From: TWA4 sp034086685
GTDB taxonomy: Bacteria; Bacillota; Clostridia; Lachnospirales; Lachnospiraceae
Reading direction: 5' to 3'
NCBI GenBank assembly: GCA_034086685.1
Contig: JAXDZY010000141.1
Coordinates: forward strand, 1-23,085
Length of the DNA: 23,085 nucleotides
Made by a program: the position numbers and the translations under genes. The notes under the pieces were generated by a model that did not search any database, was not told the DNA's origin, and was given only the letters and a program-made list of their open reading frames with translations. Below are positions 7,900-15,623 of the stretch, piece by piece. Each line of letters begins with the position of its first letter. Position 1 is the first letter of the stretch.

Positions 7900-8553
7900 C
7901 TAATTCTGTGATTTATGTTCACCTGTTATGGAATAAATCACCCATTCTGCAATATTCGTCGCATGATCTCCGATTCTCTCAAAATACTTTGCCACCATCA
8001 GAAGATCTGCTGCCTGCTCGCCGCAGGAGCGGTCTTCAGCGATCATTCCGATCAGCTCATACTTAACCTTGTTGAATAATTCATCAACTCTGTCATCTCT
8101 GTCAATAACAGCCTGAGCCTTATTCAGATCCCGGCCCACAAAGGCCTCCATGGATTTCACTACCATATCCGTTGTTTCACTGGCCATTTCCTGAATATGG
8201 GTCAGCTTTTTGATATAGGTCTGCCCTGCAAACATGAGGGAAAGCTCTGCAATATCTGCCGCATGATCACCGATTCTTTCCATATCTGTTACCATTTTTA
8301 AAGCGGCGGAGACATTCCTCAGATCGGTTGCCACAGGCTGCTGACAGAGAAGAAGCTTCATACAAAGGGATTCAATGGAATTTTCCTGCTCATTGATTTC
8401 TTCATCACCCTCCATAATCTTCTTTGCCAGTTCCATATCCTGATTAACCAGCGCAGTAATTGCACGCTCAATGGCCTTTTCAATGAGACATCCCATGTGG
8501 ATCATCTCATTATTCAGCTGTTCCAGCTGTTTTTCATATCTGGTACGCATCAT
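7900..8553 (-). CDS. phoU: Phosphate transport system regulator PhoU
   Basis: The 217-residue protein consists of two PhoU repeats, each a three-helix bundle. The conserved metal-binding motifs are ERIGDHAADIAE in the first repeat and ERIGDHATNIAEW in the second. PhoU links the activity of the Pst transporter to the PhoR sensor kinase and limits phosphate uptake. Two adjacent ATG codons (8553 and 8550) follow AAAGGA and either could be used. It is the last gene of the pst operon, 126 bases after pstB, and a strong terminator follows. Confidence 0.95.
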   Translation of the reverse strand: MMRTRYEKQLEQLNNEMIHMGCLIEKAIERAITALVNQDMELAKKIMEGDEEINEQENSIESLCMKLLLCQQPVATDLRNVSAALKMVTDMERIGDHAADIAELSLMFAGQTYIKKLTHIQEMASETTDMVVKSMEAFVGRDLNKAQAVIDRDDRVDELFNKVKYELIGMIAEDRSCGEQAADLLMVAKYFERIGDHATNIAEWVIYSITGEHKSQN

Positions 8554-8679
8554 TTTTTCCTTTCCGGTCTCCGGACCCTGAGTTTCAAAATTTTACAGAA
8601 AACACATCTGTTCAGAATCAGGCAGAATACGCCTGTTCCGGTCAGTGCGTTTTGCTTCAACACATGACAGAATCCCCTG

Positions 8680-9438
8680 TCAGCCGAAACGTCCTGAGAT
8701 ATAATCCTCTGTCTTTTTGTTCTTTGGCATACTGAACAGCTGTTCTGTCGGAGCTGCTTCAATGATTTCACCAAGCAGAAAAAATACTGTCTCGTCGGAA
8801 ACACGGGTTGCCTGCTGCATATTGTGAGTTACTACAACAACCGTATATTTTTTGCGGAGCTCAATCATCAGTTCCTCCACTTTCAGGGTGGAAATCGGAT
8901 CAAGAGCAGATGTGGGTTCATCCATCAGCAGAACCTCCGGCTGTACCGCCAGTGCACGCGCAATGCAAAGGCGCTGCTGCTGACCACCTGACAGACCAAG
9001 TGCTGATTTTTTCAGACGGTCTTTTACTTCATCAAAAATCGCTGCTCCGCGCAGACTTTCTTCCACGATCTGATCCAGCTTTGCCTTGTTTTTAATCCCG
9101 TGAATTCTGGGACCATAGGCAATATTATCATAAATACTCATGGGAAAAGGATTGGGCTGCTGAAATACCATACCCACCTTTTTCCGAAGCAGGGTAGTAT
9201 CCACCCTGGGACCGTAAATATCTTCTCCATCCAGCAGAACCTGACCGGTGATTTTACAGCAGTCCACCAGATCATTCATACGGTTCAGGGTTTTCAGATA
9301 AGTTGATTTACCGCATCCACTGGGACCGATAAATGCTGTTACTGCGTTCGATTTTATATCCAGATTAATGTTTTTTAATGCATGATTTGTACCATAATAT
9401 AAATCCAGATTTCTTGTACTGATTTTAATGTCTGACAT
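8680..9438 (-). CDS. pstB: Phosphate ABC transporter ATP-binding protein
   Basis: The 252-residue protein is a stand-alone ABC ATPase with PstB-specific features: Walker A GPSGCGKST, the following LKTLNRMNDL, FQQPNPFPMSIYDNIAYGPR after the Q-loop, signature LSGGQQQRL, Walker B LLMDEPTSALDP and THNMQQA around the H-switch. It powers phosphate import through PstC and PstA at the inner face of the membrane. GGAGG lies 6 bases before the ATG. It follows pstA by 105 bases, a gap holding only a small GGCG/CGCC hairpin. Confidence 0.97.
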   Translation of the reverse strand: MSDIKISTRNLDLYYGTNHALKNINLDIKSNAVTAFIGPSGCGKSTYLKTLNRMNDLVDCCKITGQVLLDGEDIYGPRVDTTLLRKKVGMVFQQPNPFPMSIYDNIAYGPRIHGIKNKAKLDQIVEESLRGAAIFDEVKDRLKKSALGLSGGQQQRLCIARALAVQPEVLLMDEPTSALDPISTLKVEELMIELRKKYTVVVVTHNMQQATRVSDETVFFLLGEIIEAAPTEQLFSMPKNKKTEDYISGRFG

Positions 9439-9543
9439 ATTTTCCTCCAGCGGCGCAGCCTGACGCCGTCTTACTCAACAGAATTTCTGTTTGTCTCTGA
9501 ACAGTTTTATTGATTTTCTCTTGTCTGATCCTCAGATTTTTCA

Positions 9544-10392
9544 TCATTTTTTCTTCGACACATCAAACCTGGATGACAGATAATGAGTCAGGAAATTGAT
9601 GAGCAGTACCAGAGCCAGCAGTACCACTGCAATACCGAAGGCAATATCATATTCGCCGTTCTGCATGCTCAGATACATCTGAATGGTCATGGTTCCTCCT
9701 GACTGGAAAATCTTGGTGATTGCTGCCAGGCCGGATTTGGGAAGTGCATAACCGCTGCCTGCTGTAAACAGAAGCGCTGCAGATTCTCCCACGATACGTC
9801 CGATTGCCAGAATAATACCGGTAATAATACCGGGCATGGCAGCCGGAAGGAGAATTGTGCGGACCATGTACCATTTTTCAGCTCCCATGCCCAGAGCACC
9901 GGTACGGTAGCTGTCCGGCACTGTTTTCAGAGCTTCCTGCGTATTTCGTGTAATCAGAGGAAGAACCATCAGTGTCATGGTCAGACTGCCGGTCAGAATG
10001 GAATACCCCAGTTTCAATACACTGCCAAAGAAAATAAATCCGAAAAGACCGAAAATAATGGATGGAATTCCGGAAAGAGTTTCCGTGGTAAATTCGATCA
10101 GCCTGACCAGTTTACCTGGTTTTGCATATTCATTCAGATAAATTGCACTGCCGATTCCAATGGGAGCTGCAATAACCAGAGTAATAACAATCACATATAA
10201 AGTATTTAAAATATTGCCTGCAATGCCGGTGGTACCGTTCAGCACCGAAGTCTCATTCAGCAGAAACGAAGGAGTAACGGTTTTAATTCCCCGTACAAAC
10301 ACATAACCGAGAATTCCCACCAGAATCAGCACGGAAATCAAAGCACTCAGATTAATCAGACCTCGGACAATCATATCACTTTTACGCTTCAT
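9544..10392 (-). CDS. pstA: Phosphate ABC transporter permease PstA
   Basis: The 282-residue membrane protein has about six transmembrane helices. The permease coupling loop is recognisable in the region TVPDSYRTGALGMGAEKWYMVRTILLPAAMPGI (residues about 155-190), with the EAA-type G and the following IxLPxA. The N-terminal segment TPSFLLNE and the ETLSGIPSIIFGLFGF stretch are typical of PstA. It pairs with PstC to form the phosphate channel. Its start overlaps the end of pstC by 11 bases and AAAGGAG precedes it, so the two are probably translated together. Confidence 0.95.
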   Translation of the reverse strand: MKRKSDMIVRGLINLSALISVLILVGILGYVFVRGIKTVTPSFLLNETSVLNGTTGIAGNILNTLYVIVITLVIAAPIGIGSAIYLNEYAKPGKLVRLIEFTTETLSGIPSIIFGLFGFIFFGSVLKLGYSILTGSLTMTLMVLPLITRNTQEALKTVPDSYRTGALGMGAEKWYMVRTILLPAAMPGIITGIILAIGRIVGESAALLFTAGSGYALPKSGLAAITKIFQSGGTMTIQMYLSMQNGEYDIAFGIAVVLLALVLLINFLTHYLSSRFDVSKKK

Positions 10393-11338
10393 TATCTTTT
10401 GCTCCTTTCTTCAGGAAAGCACTCAGAATACCGTTTACGATCATAATAAAAGCAAACAGTACCAGACCGATTGTAAACAGCACCTGTCTGTGGGTATCAG
10501 CCGCATAACCCATTTCGCTGACAATAGCGGTAGTAAGGAATTTAACTGAATTGAAAGGCAGCGGAAGATTTACCGAGCTGCCGGATACCAGAGTAATTGC
10601 CATGGCCTCACCGATGGCACGGCCCACCCCCAGTACAACGGCTGTTGCGATACCGGATTTTGCTGCAGGAAGAAGAACCTTGAAAATCGTCTGTTCATGA
10701 GAAGCCCCCAGTGCCAGAGAAGCAAATTTCAGTTTGGGATCAAGAGCCCGAAGCGCAGATTCACTGATATTGATCACAGTGGGAAGGATCATCAGGGCAA
10801 GCACCAGTACTGCAGAAATCAGATTGGAACCGCCTGTAAACTGATGAGTCGCTGAATCTGCAAAAACAATTTTTTCCAGCTTGTACATTAAAGGATTTAA
10901 AATCATCAGCCCGATAAGACCGTAAATAACAGAGGGAATTCCTGCCAGGAGTTCCACGGCCGGCCGTACAATATTTGCCAGTTTTTTTGGAGCTGTCTCT
11001 GCCAGAAAGACAGCTGTCATCACCCCAATGGGAACACCGATCAGTACAGCCAGTACAGTACCCACAATAGAAGTCAGGATAATATATAAAATACCATATG
11101 AGGGTGTGGAAGCAGTGGGTTCCCACACGGTTTCAAAAAGAATTTTCCGGATTCCGACTTTAAACAGAGCCGGTGTACCATTTAAAATCATATAAATCGT
11201 GATTACCGCAACTGCAACAACAGCCAGGACACCGCATATGGTAAAAATGATCTGTGCCACATTTTCCCCGAGAGCTCTGCCTGAACTTCCCGATATGATA
11301 CTTGTCTGTTTTTTCTCATTACTATTCTGTTTCTGCAT
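10382..11338 (-). CDS. pstC: Phosphate ABC transporter permease PstC
   Basis: The 318-residue protein has a hydrophilic N-terminus of about 28 residues, then about six transmembrane helices. Typical PstC segments are seen: GTPALFKVG, the VELLAGIPSVIYGLIGL stretch, and the coupling loop ALRALDPKLKFASLALGASHEQTIFKVLLPAAKSGI. With PstA it makes the transmembrane path for phosphate delivered by PstS. AAAGGA lies about 7 bases before the ATG. A stem-loop separates it from pstS. Confidence 0.95.
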   Translation of the reverse strand: MQKQNSNEKKQTSIISGSSGRALGENVAQIIFTICGVLAVVAVAVITIYMILNGTPALFKVGIRKILFETVWEPTASTPSYGILYIILTSIVGTVLAVLIGVPIGVMTAVFLAETAPKKLANIVRPAVELLAGIPSVIYGLIGLMILNPLMYKLEKIVFADSATHQFTGGSNLISAVLVLALMILPTVINISESALRALDPKLKFASLALGASHEQTIFKVLLPAAKSGIATAVVLGVGRAIGEAMAITLVSGSSVNLPLPFNSVKFLTTAIVSEMGYAADTHRQVLFTIGLVLFAFIMIVNGILSAFLKKGAKDNEA

Positions 11339-11374
11339 GGAAATGTCCTTTCAGATTTTCTCAGTTTCCCAGAA

Positions 11375-11411
11375 ATAATTCCTATGCACCTTTCCGGTAC
11401 ACAGGAATTAT
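11375..11411 (-). other. Stem-loop between pstS and pstC
   Basis: Minus-strand ATAATTCCT pairs with AGGAATTAT over 9 bases, and inner GTACC/GGTGC pairing gives a nearly continuous 16-base stem with a GGAAA loop. Only a weak TTTCT follows. Hairpins after binding-protein genes commonly protect the upstream mRNA or partly terminate, so that more binding protein than permease is made. That role is inferred here. Confidence 0.65.
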
Positions 11412-11465
11412 CGCAGGGATTTATTAAAATAACCGTTTTCTTTACATAATTCCGATGGAGTCAGA

Positions 11466-12371
11466 TCAGTCTGTTGTAATCAGACCTACCTGTCCGATCA
11501 GCGCTTTTCCTTCATCTGATTTCAGGTAATCAAATAATGCCTGCACTGCTTCACTCTGCTGGCTGATTTCTCCTTTTGTCGCCATGACAAATGGTCTGCA
11601 CAGGAAATAATCTCCTGCTTTGATATTCTCAGCAGTAGGTTCAACGCCTTCCAGTTTCATGGCTGTAACAGTATCATCTACCACATCCAGTGATACATAG
11701 CCGATTGCGCCAGGTGTAGATGCAACCTTTGCAAGTACAGCACCTGTGCTGTCCAGCTCATTTGCATATTTACATTTATCTTCAACTCCCAGCAGTTCTT
11801 CAAAAGCACCTCTTGTACCGGAACCTGCTTCGCGGCCGATTACAACGATTGCTTCATTTTCACCGCCCAGATCAGACCAGTTGGCAGTTGTGCCTGTGTA
11901 AATGTCAGTCAGCTGCTGTTTTGTCAGGTCCGCAACATTTGTTTCTTTATTTGTAATTACCGCAATTCCATCAATTGCCACGATATTTTCAACAACACCT
12001 GCTTCTTTCTCACTGTCTGTCAGATTTCTTGAAGAATTTCCGATATCAACGGTACCTGATGTTACTGCTTCGATTCCTGCTGAAGATCCTGTGAATTCGG
12101 GAGTAACGGTTACTCCGGGATATTTTGCGCTGAATGCTTCAGCCAGAGCCTGTGCCAGCTTCTGCATGGATGTGGAACCGGACATGGAAATGGTTCCGCT
12201 TAAATTCGAATAATCTTTTTCTGTATCTGTTGATGTGTTATCAGATGCTGCTGTTTTGTCTGCTGCGCCCGGTGTTGTTTCTTTTGTATCTGTACCACAC
12301 GCGGTAAGCATACCAAGTGATAATGTCATAACTCCTGCAAGAGCAACCGCTCTCATAATATTCTTTTTCAT
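11466..12371 (-). CDS. pstS: Phosphate-binding lipoprotein PstS
   Basis: The protein has 301 residues from the ATG at 12371, chosen because GGAGG lies 10 bases upstream. An in-frame ATG ten codons earlier has no binding site. A signal peptide ending in LTAC gives a lipid-anchored protein outside the membrane. Phosphate-contact motifs of the PstS family follow: SGSTSM near the mature N-terminus, TGSSAGIEAV, DIGNSSR and GREAGSGTRGAFEE. A Thr/Asp/Ser-rich spacer (about 28-55) joins the lipid anchor to the domain. It captures phosphate for PstCAB and is the first gene of the operon. Confidence 0.96.
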   Translation of the reverse strand: MKKNIMRAVALAGVMTLSLGMLTACGTDTKETTPGAADKTAASDNTSTDTEKDYSNLSGTISMSGSTSMQKLAQALAEAFSAKYPGVTVTPEFTGSSAGIEAVTSGTVDIGNSSRNLTDSEKEAGVVENIVAIDGIAVITNKETNVADLTKQQLTDIYTGTTANWSDLGGENEAIVVIGREAGSGTRGAFEELLGVEDKCKYANELDSTGAVLAKVASTPGAIGYVSLDVVDDTVTAMKLEGVEPTAENIKAGDYFLCRPFVMATKGEISQQSEAVQALFDYLKSDEGKALIGQVGLITTD

Positions 12372-12412
12372 ATCAGTTTTTCCTCCGTTATAAAACTTCA
12401 TATTTATGTATT

Positions 12413-12443
12413 GCCGGTCCGTATGGATCCGGAACTGACCGGC
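12413..12443 (-). other. Hairpin in the pstS 5' leader
   Basis: GCCGGTC and GACCGGC form a perfect 7-base stem about 40 bases upstream of the pstS start, with a further CCG/CGG pairing inside. No U-tract follows. It may stabilise the mRNA or be structural only. No known riboswitch motif was recognised. Confidence 0.4.
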
Positions 12444-12496
12444 CGGGATGATTTCCTCATCTCTGAGTCAGAGTTTACCACTTTGAAAAAGCCGCA

Positions 12497-12537
12497 ACTA
12501 TCACAGTGAAGAAAAAGTCAGGTAAATCTTTTGTAAA
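12497..12537 (-). promoter_or_regulatory. Probable PhoP box and promoter of the pst operon
   Basis: On the minus strand TTTACA (12532-12537) and TTTACC (12521-12526) are spaced 11 bases apart, the period expected of Gram-positive PhoP direct repeats (TT-x-ACA with about 5-base spacers). The second copy could also act as the -35 box, with a poor extended -10 TGT-GATAGT (-10 at 12497-12502) 18 bases later. Another TTTACA, part of the inverted repeat TTTTAC/GTAAAA at 12553-12570, lies further upstream. A weak core promoter plus activator repeats fits phosphate-starvation control. No PhoP/PhoR genes are in the window. Confidence 0.5.
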
Positions 12538-12579
12538 ATCGGAATGATTTTATTTTACTCTGCTGTAAAATATTCAGAT

Positions 12580-12623
12580 AAAAAAATGACGGTTTTCTGC
12601 CATATCCCGGCAGGAACCGTCTT
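12580..12623 (-). terminator. Terminator after the hydrogenase-type regulator
   Basis: On the minus strand GACGGTTCCTGCC and GGCAGAAAACCGTC form a 13-14 base stem (one internal mismatch) with a 7-base loop, followed by ATTTTTTT. It ends the small gene at 12641 and separates it from the pst promoter. Confidence 0.88.
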
Positions 12624-12640
12624 AAAAAATATTGATTCTT

Positions 12641-12931
12641 TTATACTGTAGCGTAAGCTGTCCTGGCTGTAACTCCCGGCAGTCTTCCGATCTTGCCGGA
12701 CATGGCACTGATTATATTCTGCGGAGCATCCACCGCCACACTGATAATGTTGATATTCTTTTCCCTGTAAGGAATCCCCATCCTTCCTATAATATAAGGT
12801 CCGTACTGGTGGAGAATCTCATTCAGGGGATCTGCCGAATCATACTCCTCCACCACAATTCCGATTACCGCCACGCGGGTCCTGAGCTTCTCTTCTTCAG
12901 AAATACCCTTCCCTGTACGAATTTCTTCCAT
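12641..12931 (-). CDS. TM1266-type iron-only hydrogenase system putative regulator
   Basis: The product is 96 residues from the ATG at 12931 (AAAGGA about 10 bases upstream). The frame stays open to 13090, but a good promoter at 12987-13015 lies inside that extension, so the short form is chosen. The segments RVAVIGIVVE, LNEILHQYG, IIGRMGIPYRE, IISVAVDAP and SGKIGRLPGV are typical of the small ferredoxin-like-fold proteins related to TM1266. These are often found near [FeFe]-hydrogenase maturation genes and are regarded as putative regulators. No hydrogenase gene is visible here, so it stands alone. The family is fairly sure, its molecular function is not. Confidence 0.85.
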   Translation of the reverse strand: MEEIRTGKGISEEEKLRTRVAVIGIVVEEYDSADPLNEILHQYGPYIIGRMGIPYREKNINIISVAVDAPQNIISAMSGKIGRLPGVTARTAYATV

Positions 12932-12986
12932 ACGCTGATTTTCCTTTCCCTGTTTTTTTAATGTTCCTTTCCTGTTCTGTTCTTTC

Positions 12987-13015
12987 ATTATACGTGCTGA
13001 AAACTGAAATTTCAA
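12987..13015 (-). promoter_or_regulatory. Promoter of the hydrogenase-type regulator
   Basis: TTGAAA (13010-13015) and TATAAT (12987-12992) are separated by 17 bases. The transcript would start near 12980, about 50 bases before the ATG at 12931. Confidence 0.75.
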
Positions 13016-13104
13016 GTAAATGGATGGAGTCTTATGCTGCTTTCTCCTCACAGATAAAGCCTTAACAGTAACTTTTATTTTACATTCCACAAAAATTATG
13101 CTAT

Positions 13105-13120
13105 CCTTTCTGCAGAAAGG
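13105..13120 (+). other. 16-base perfect palindrome at the ribosome binding site of the tRNA-editing gene
   Basis: CCTTTCTGCAGAAAGG is its own reverse complement over all 16 bases. The AAAGG part is also the ribosome binding site for the ATG at 13136. It could be an operator or could mask the binding site when folded, though without spacer bases a hairpin would lose its central pairs. Confidence 0.4.
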
Positions 13121-13135
13121 AAGCGATGAAATTTC

Positions 13136-14317
13136 ATGACACGAAAATTATATGACGAAGATGCTTATCTTCCGGAGTTTGACGGTACAGTTCTTTCCTG
13201 TGATTTTGATGAAAAGAAACATTATTACAGAGTAATTCTCAACCAGACTGCATTTTTCCCGGAAGAGGGCGGACAGATGCCTGACCGGGGCATTCTGAAC
13301 GGAGAACCGGTTCTGGATGTAAAACTTGAAAAAGATCCTGTTACTTTTGAAGAAACGGTTATACACATGATGAATCATCCGGTGGAACCCGGATCTTCTG
13401 TACATGGACAGATCAACTGGGAACATCGTTTTGATCAGATGCAGCAGCATTCAGGAGAACATATTATCTCCGGTCTGGTGAATAAATATTATCAATATAA
13501 TAATGTCGGTTTTCATCTTGGTCCGGATGAAGTCACTCTTGATTTTGACGGAACACTGACACCGGGGCAGCTTCGCGCCATTGAGGCCGAAGCCAATCAG
13601 GCAGTAAAAAAGAATTTTCCGGTACATATCAGTTTTCCTGATGCAGATACATTGGCCGGACTGAATTACCGCAGTAAGATTGAACTCAAAGGAGCTGTCC
13701 GTATTGTAGAATTTCCCGGTTATGATATCTGTGCCTGCTGCGCTCCGCATGTCCGGCAGACAGGTGAGATCGGGCTGATCAAAGTGACAGGTGTTCAGTC
13801 TCATCGCGGCGGTGTGCGCGTCAATATACTGTGCGGTGACCGGGCAATTGCCGACTACACCCGCAAGCAGGACAGCGTTTCTTCCATTTCCATACAGCTT
13901 TCTTCCAGACCGGATCTGGTTGCAGATGCCGTAGAAAAATTACGTATGGATAATATACAGCTGAAAGAACAGATCTGCACTCTGCAGGCCGCACTTATGC
14001 AGGAGAAGATAAAGGCACTGCCTTCGCCTTCCGAAAGCAGACATGCCATCCTCTTCGCAGATACGCTGGATGCCATTGCGGCACGCAATACGGCCAATCA
14101 GCTGGCAGATCTTTATGAGGGTTTCAGTGCCGTACTGGTGGGCAGTGATGAAACAGACTACCGCTATGTTATCACCAGCCATCATCGCGACTGCAGACCT
14201 CTGGCCGGAGAGCTTCGAAATGTCTTTCAGGCAAAAGGCGGCGGTTCCTCCGGAATGATACAGGGCACCATTCACACCTCTGGAAAGGAGTTTCTCAAAT
14301 GGATACAAAACATATAA
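13136..14317 (+). CDS. Alanyl-tRNA editing protein (AlaX-L-like, with DHHA1 domain)
   Basis: The 393-residue protein resembles the C-terminal part of alanyl-tRNA synthetase without the catalytic domain. A beta-barrel with FFPEEGGQ (41-48) is followed by the editing domain, with zinc ligands H105 and H109 (HSGEH) and C201 and H205 (CCAPH). A coiled region follows (about 262-295), then a DHHA1-like domain ending KGGGSSGMIQG (367-377). Such enzymes hydrolyse Ser-tRNA(Ala) or Gly-tRNA(Ala), preventing mistranslation. All four zinc ligands are present, so it should be active. AAAGGAAG lies about 10 bases upstream of the ATG. The next gene starts inside its last codons. Confidence 0.93.
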   Translation: MTRKLYDEDAYLPEFDGTVLSCDFDEKKHYYRVILNQTAFFPEEGGQMPDRGILNGEPVLDVKLEKDPVTFEETVIHMMNHPVEPGSSVHGQINWEHRFDQMQQHSGEHIISGLVNKYYQYNNVGFHLGPDEVTLDFDGTLTPGQLRAIEAEANQAVKKNFPVHISFPDADTLAGLNYRSKIELKGAVRIVEFPGYDICACCAPHVRQTGEIGLIKVTGVQSHRGGVRVNILCGDRAIADYTRKQDSVSSISIQLSSRPDLVADAVEKLRMDNIQLKEQICTLQAALMQEKIKALPSPSESRHAILFADTLDAIAARNTANQLADLYEGFSAVLVGSDETDYRYVITSHHRDCRPLAGELRNVFQAKGGGSSGMIQGTIHTSGKEFLKWIQNI

Positions 14318-15522
14318 ACCAACCCGTTAATCCGGAACATTCTTCTTCAGATACACAGGAGCATTTTCAGCAGAATTCCCTCAGTCCCCGTCATGATGGT
14401 TCAAAACGTTTCAGTGATCTTTCTTTTCTGAAATACACTGCCGTTATTCTGGCAGCTCTGCTGATTTTCCGTTATTTCAGTGAGATTCTCGGCGGCATCG
14501 GATTTTTACTTCAGATCATCAAACCGCTGCTTCTGGGATGTATCCTGGCCTATATCCTGAATCTGATCATGGTTCATCTGGAAAATGGCTATGCTTATCT
14601 GATTCATCGTTTCTGCAAATCAGACAAGCCTCTGAAATTCAGCCGTCCTCTTGGAATCATCGGTTCTCTCCTGCTGATCGTTCTTTTTCTGATTTTCCTG
14701 ATCTGCATGGTACTTCCCAGAATCAGCGAAGTGATTGTCTCCACCGGACAGGCTATTCAGTCGCTGTTTGAACAGCTGAAGATTTTCGCTGCGGAAAATG
14801 ACGAGCTGTTTCCACAGATTTCCGCTTATATTGCCAATCTGAACATTGACTGGCAGAATATTTTCAAAAAGCTGATGGAGTTTGCCAGCAGCGGTATTTC
14901 CAGTGCTTTCGGCAACACATTTTCCATCATCAGCACTTTGACCGGAACTCTTTCCAACCTGCTGTTTGCTCTGATTTTCGCCATCTATGTTCTTGCAGGG
15001 AAAGAAAAACTCGGGAGACAGATCAATCGCCTTCTCTCTCCTGTACTGAAACGCGGATGTAAAGATACATTTTACGAAATCGTCGGTGTATTCAATCAGA
15101 GTTTTTCCAGCTTTATAAGCGGTCAGTGCATTGAAGCAGTTATTCTGGGAACTTTGTGCGTAATCGGCATGACAATTTTCCGTTTTCCCTATGCATCCGT
15201 GATCGGCACGCTGGTGGGAGCTACTGCTCTGATTCCCGTGCTGGGTGCCTATATCGGCGGCATCATCGGTTTTATCCTGATTTTTACCGTATCACCCCTT
15301 AAAAGTATCTACTTCGTCGTTTTTCTCTGTATACTGCAGCAGCTGGAAGGCAATCTGATCTATCCGCGTGTGGTTGGAGCATCCATCGGACTTCCCGGAA
15401 TCTGGGTATTTGCTGCTGTCACTGTGGGCGGCGGACTGGCCGGTATTCCCGGCATGCTCATTGGAGTTCCTGTAACTGCTGCTGTTTACCAGTTATTGAA
15501 AAAGTACGTACCGAAAGCGTAG
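14299..15522 (+). CDS. AI-2E family transporter (UPF0118-type membrane protein)
   Basis: The 407-residue protein has a hydrophilic Ser/Gln-rich N-terminus of about 45 residues and about eight transmembrane helices. Typical family features are the early TM pair (50-100), an extracytoplasmic amphipathic region (about 150-205), and the C-terminal conserved stretch with GQCIEA, ALIPVLGAYIGG, QQLEGNLIYPRVVG and GLAGIPGMLIGVPV. Members include an exporter of autoinducer-2 and Na+/H+ antiporters, so the substrate cannot be named. AAAGGAG lies 8 bases before the ATG, inside the 3' end of the tRNA-editing gene (19-base overlap), indicating coupled translation. Confidence 0.92.
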   Translation: MDTKHINQPVNPEHSSSDTQEHFQQNSLSPRHDGSKRFSDLSFLKYTAVILAALLIFRYFSEILGGIGFLLQIIKPLLLGCILAYILNLIMVHLENGYAYLIHRFCKSDKPLKFSRPLGIIGSLLLIVLFLIFLICMVLPRISEVIVSTGQAIQSLFEQLKIFAAENDELFPQISAYIANLNIDWQNIFKKLMEFASSGISSAFGNTFSIISTLTGTLSNLLFALIFAIYVLAGKEKLGRQINRLLSPVLKRGCKDTFYEIVGVFNQSFSSFISGQCIEAVILGTLCVIGMTIFRFPYASVIGTLVGATALIPVLGAYIGGIIGFILIFTVSPLKSIYFVVFLCILQQLEGNLIYPRVVGASIGLPGIWVFAAVTVGGGLAGIPGMLIGVPVTAAVYQLLKKYVPKA

Positions 15523-15556
15523 ACATGACATAAAACCGGAATTGTATTTCCCATGT

Positions 15557-15604
15557 AAAAACGCATATGCAGCCCTCGAAAAACGAAGCTGCATATGCGT
15601 TTTA
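15557..15604. terminator. Bidirectional terminator between convergent genes
   Basis: AAAACGCATATGCAG and CTGCATATGCGTTTT form a perfect 15-base inverted repeat around a 16-base loop. It has T-runs at the 3' end on both strands, so it can end both the plus-strand AI-2E gene and the minus-strand HAD gene. Confidence 0.9.
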
Positions 15605-15623
15605 TCCTGTACTTTATATGTCA

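Noticed and set aside
12932..13090. N-terminal extension of the hydrogenase-type regulator to 149 residues
   Set aside because: A TTGAAA-17-TATAAT promoter lies inside it, and the extension is basic and unlike the family. The ATG at 12931 is better.
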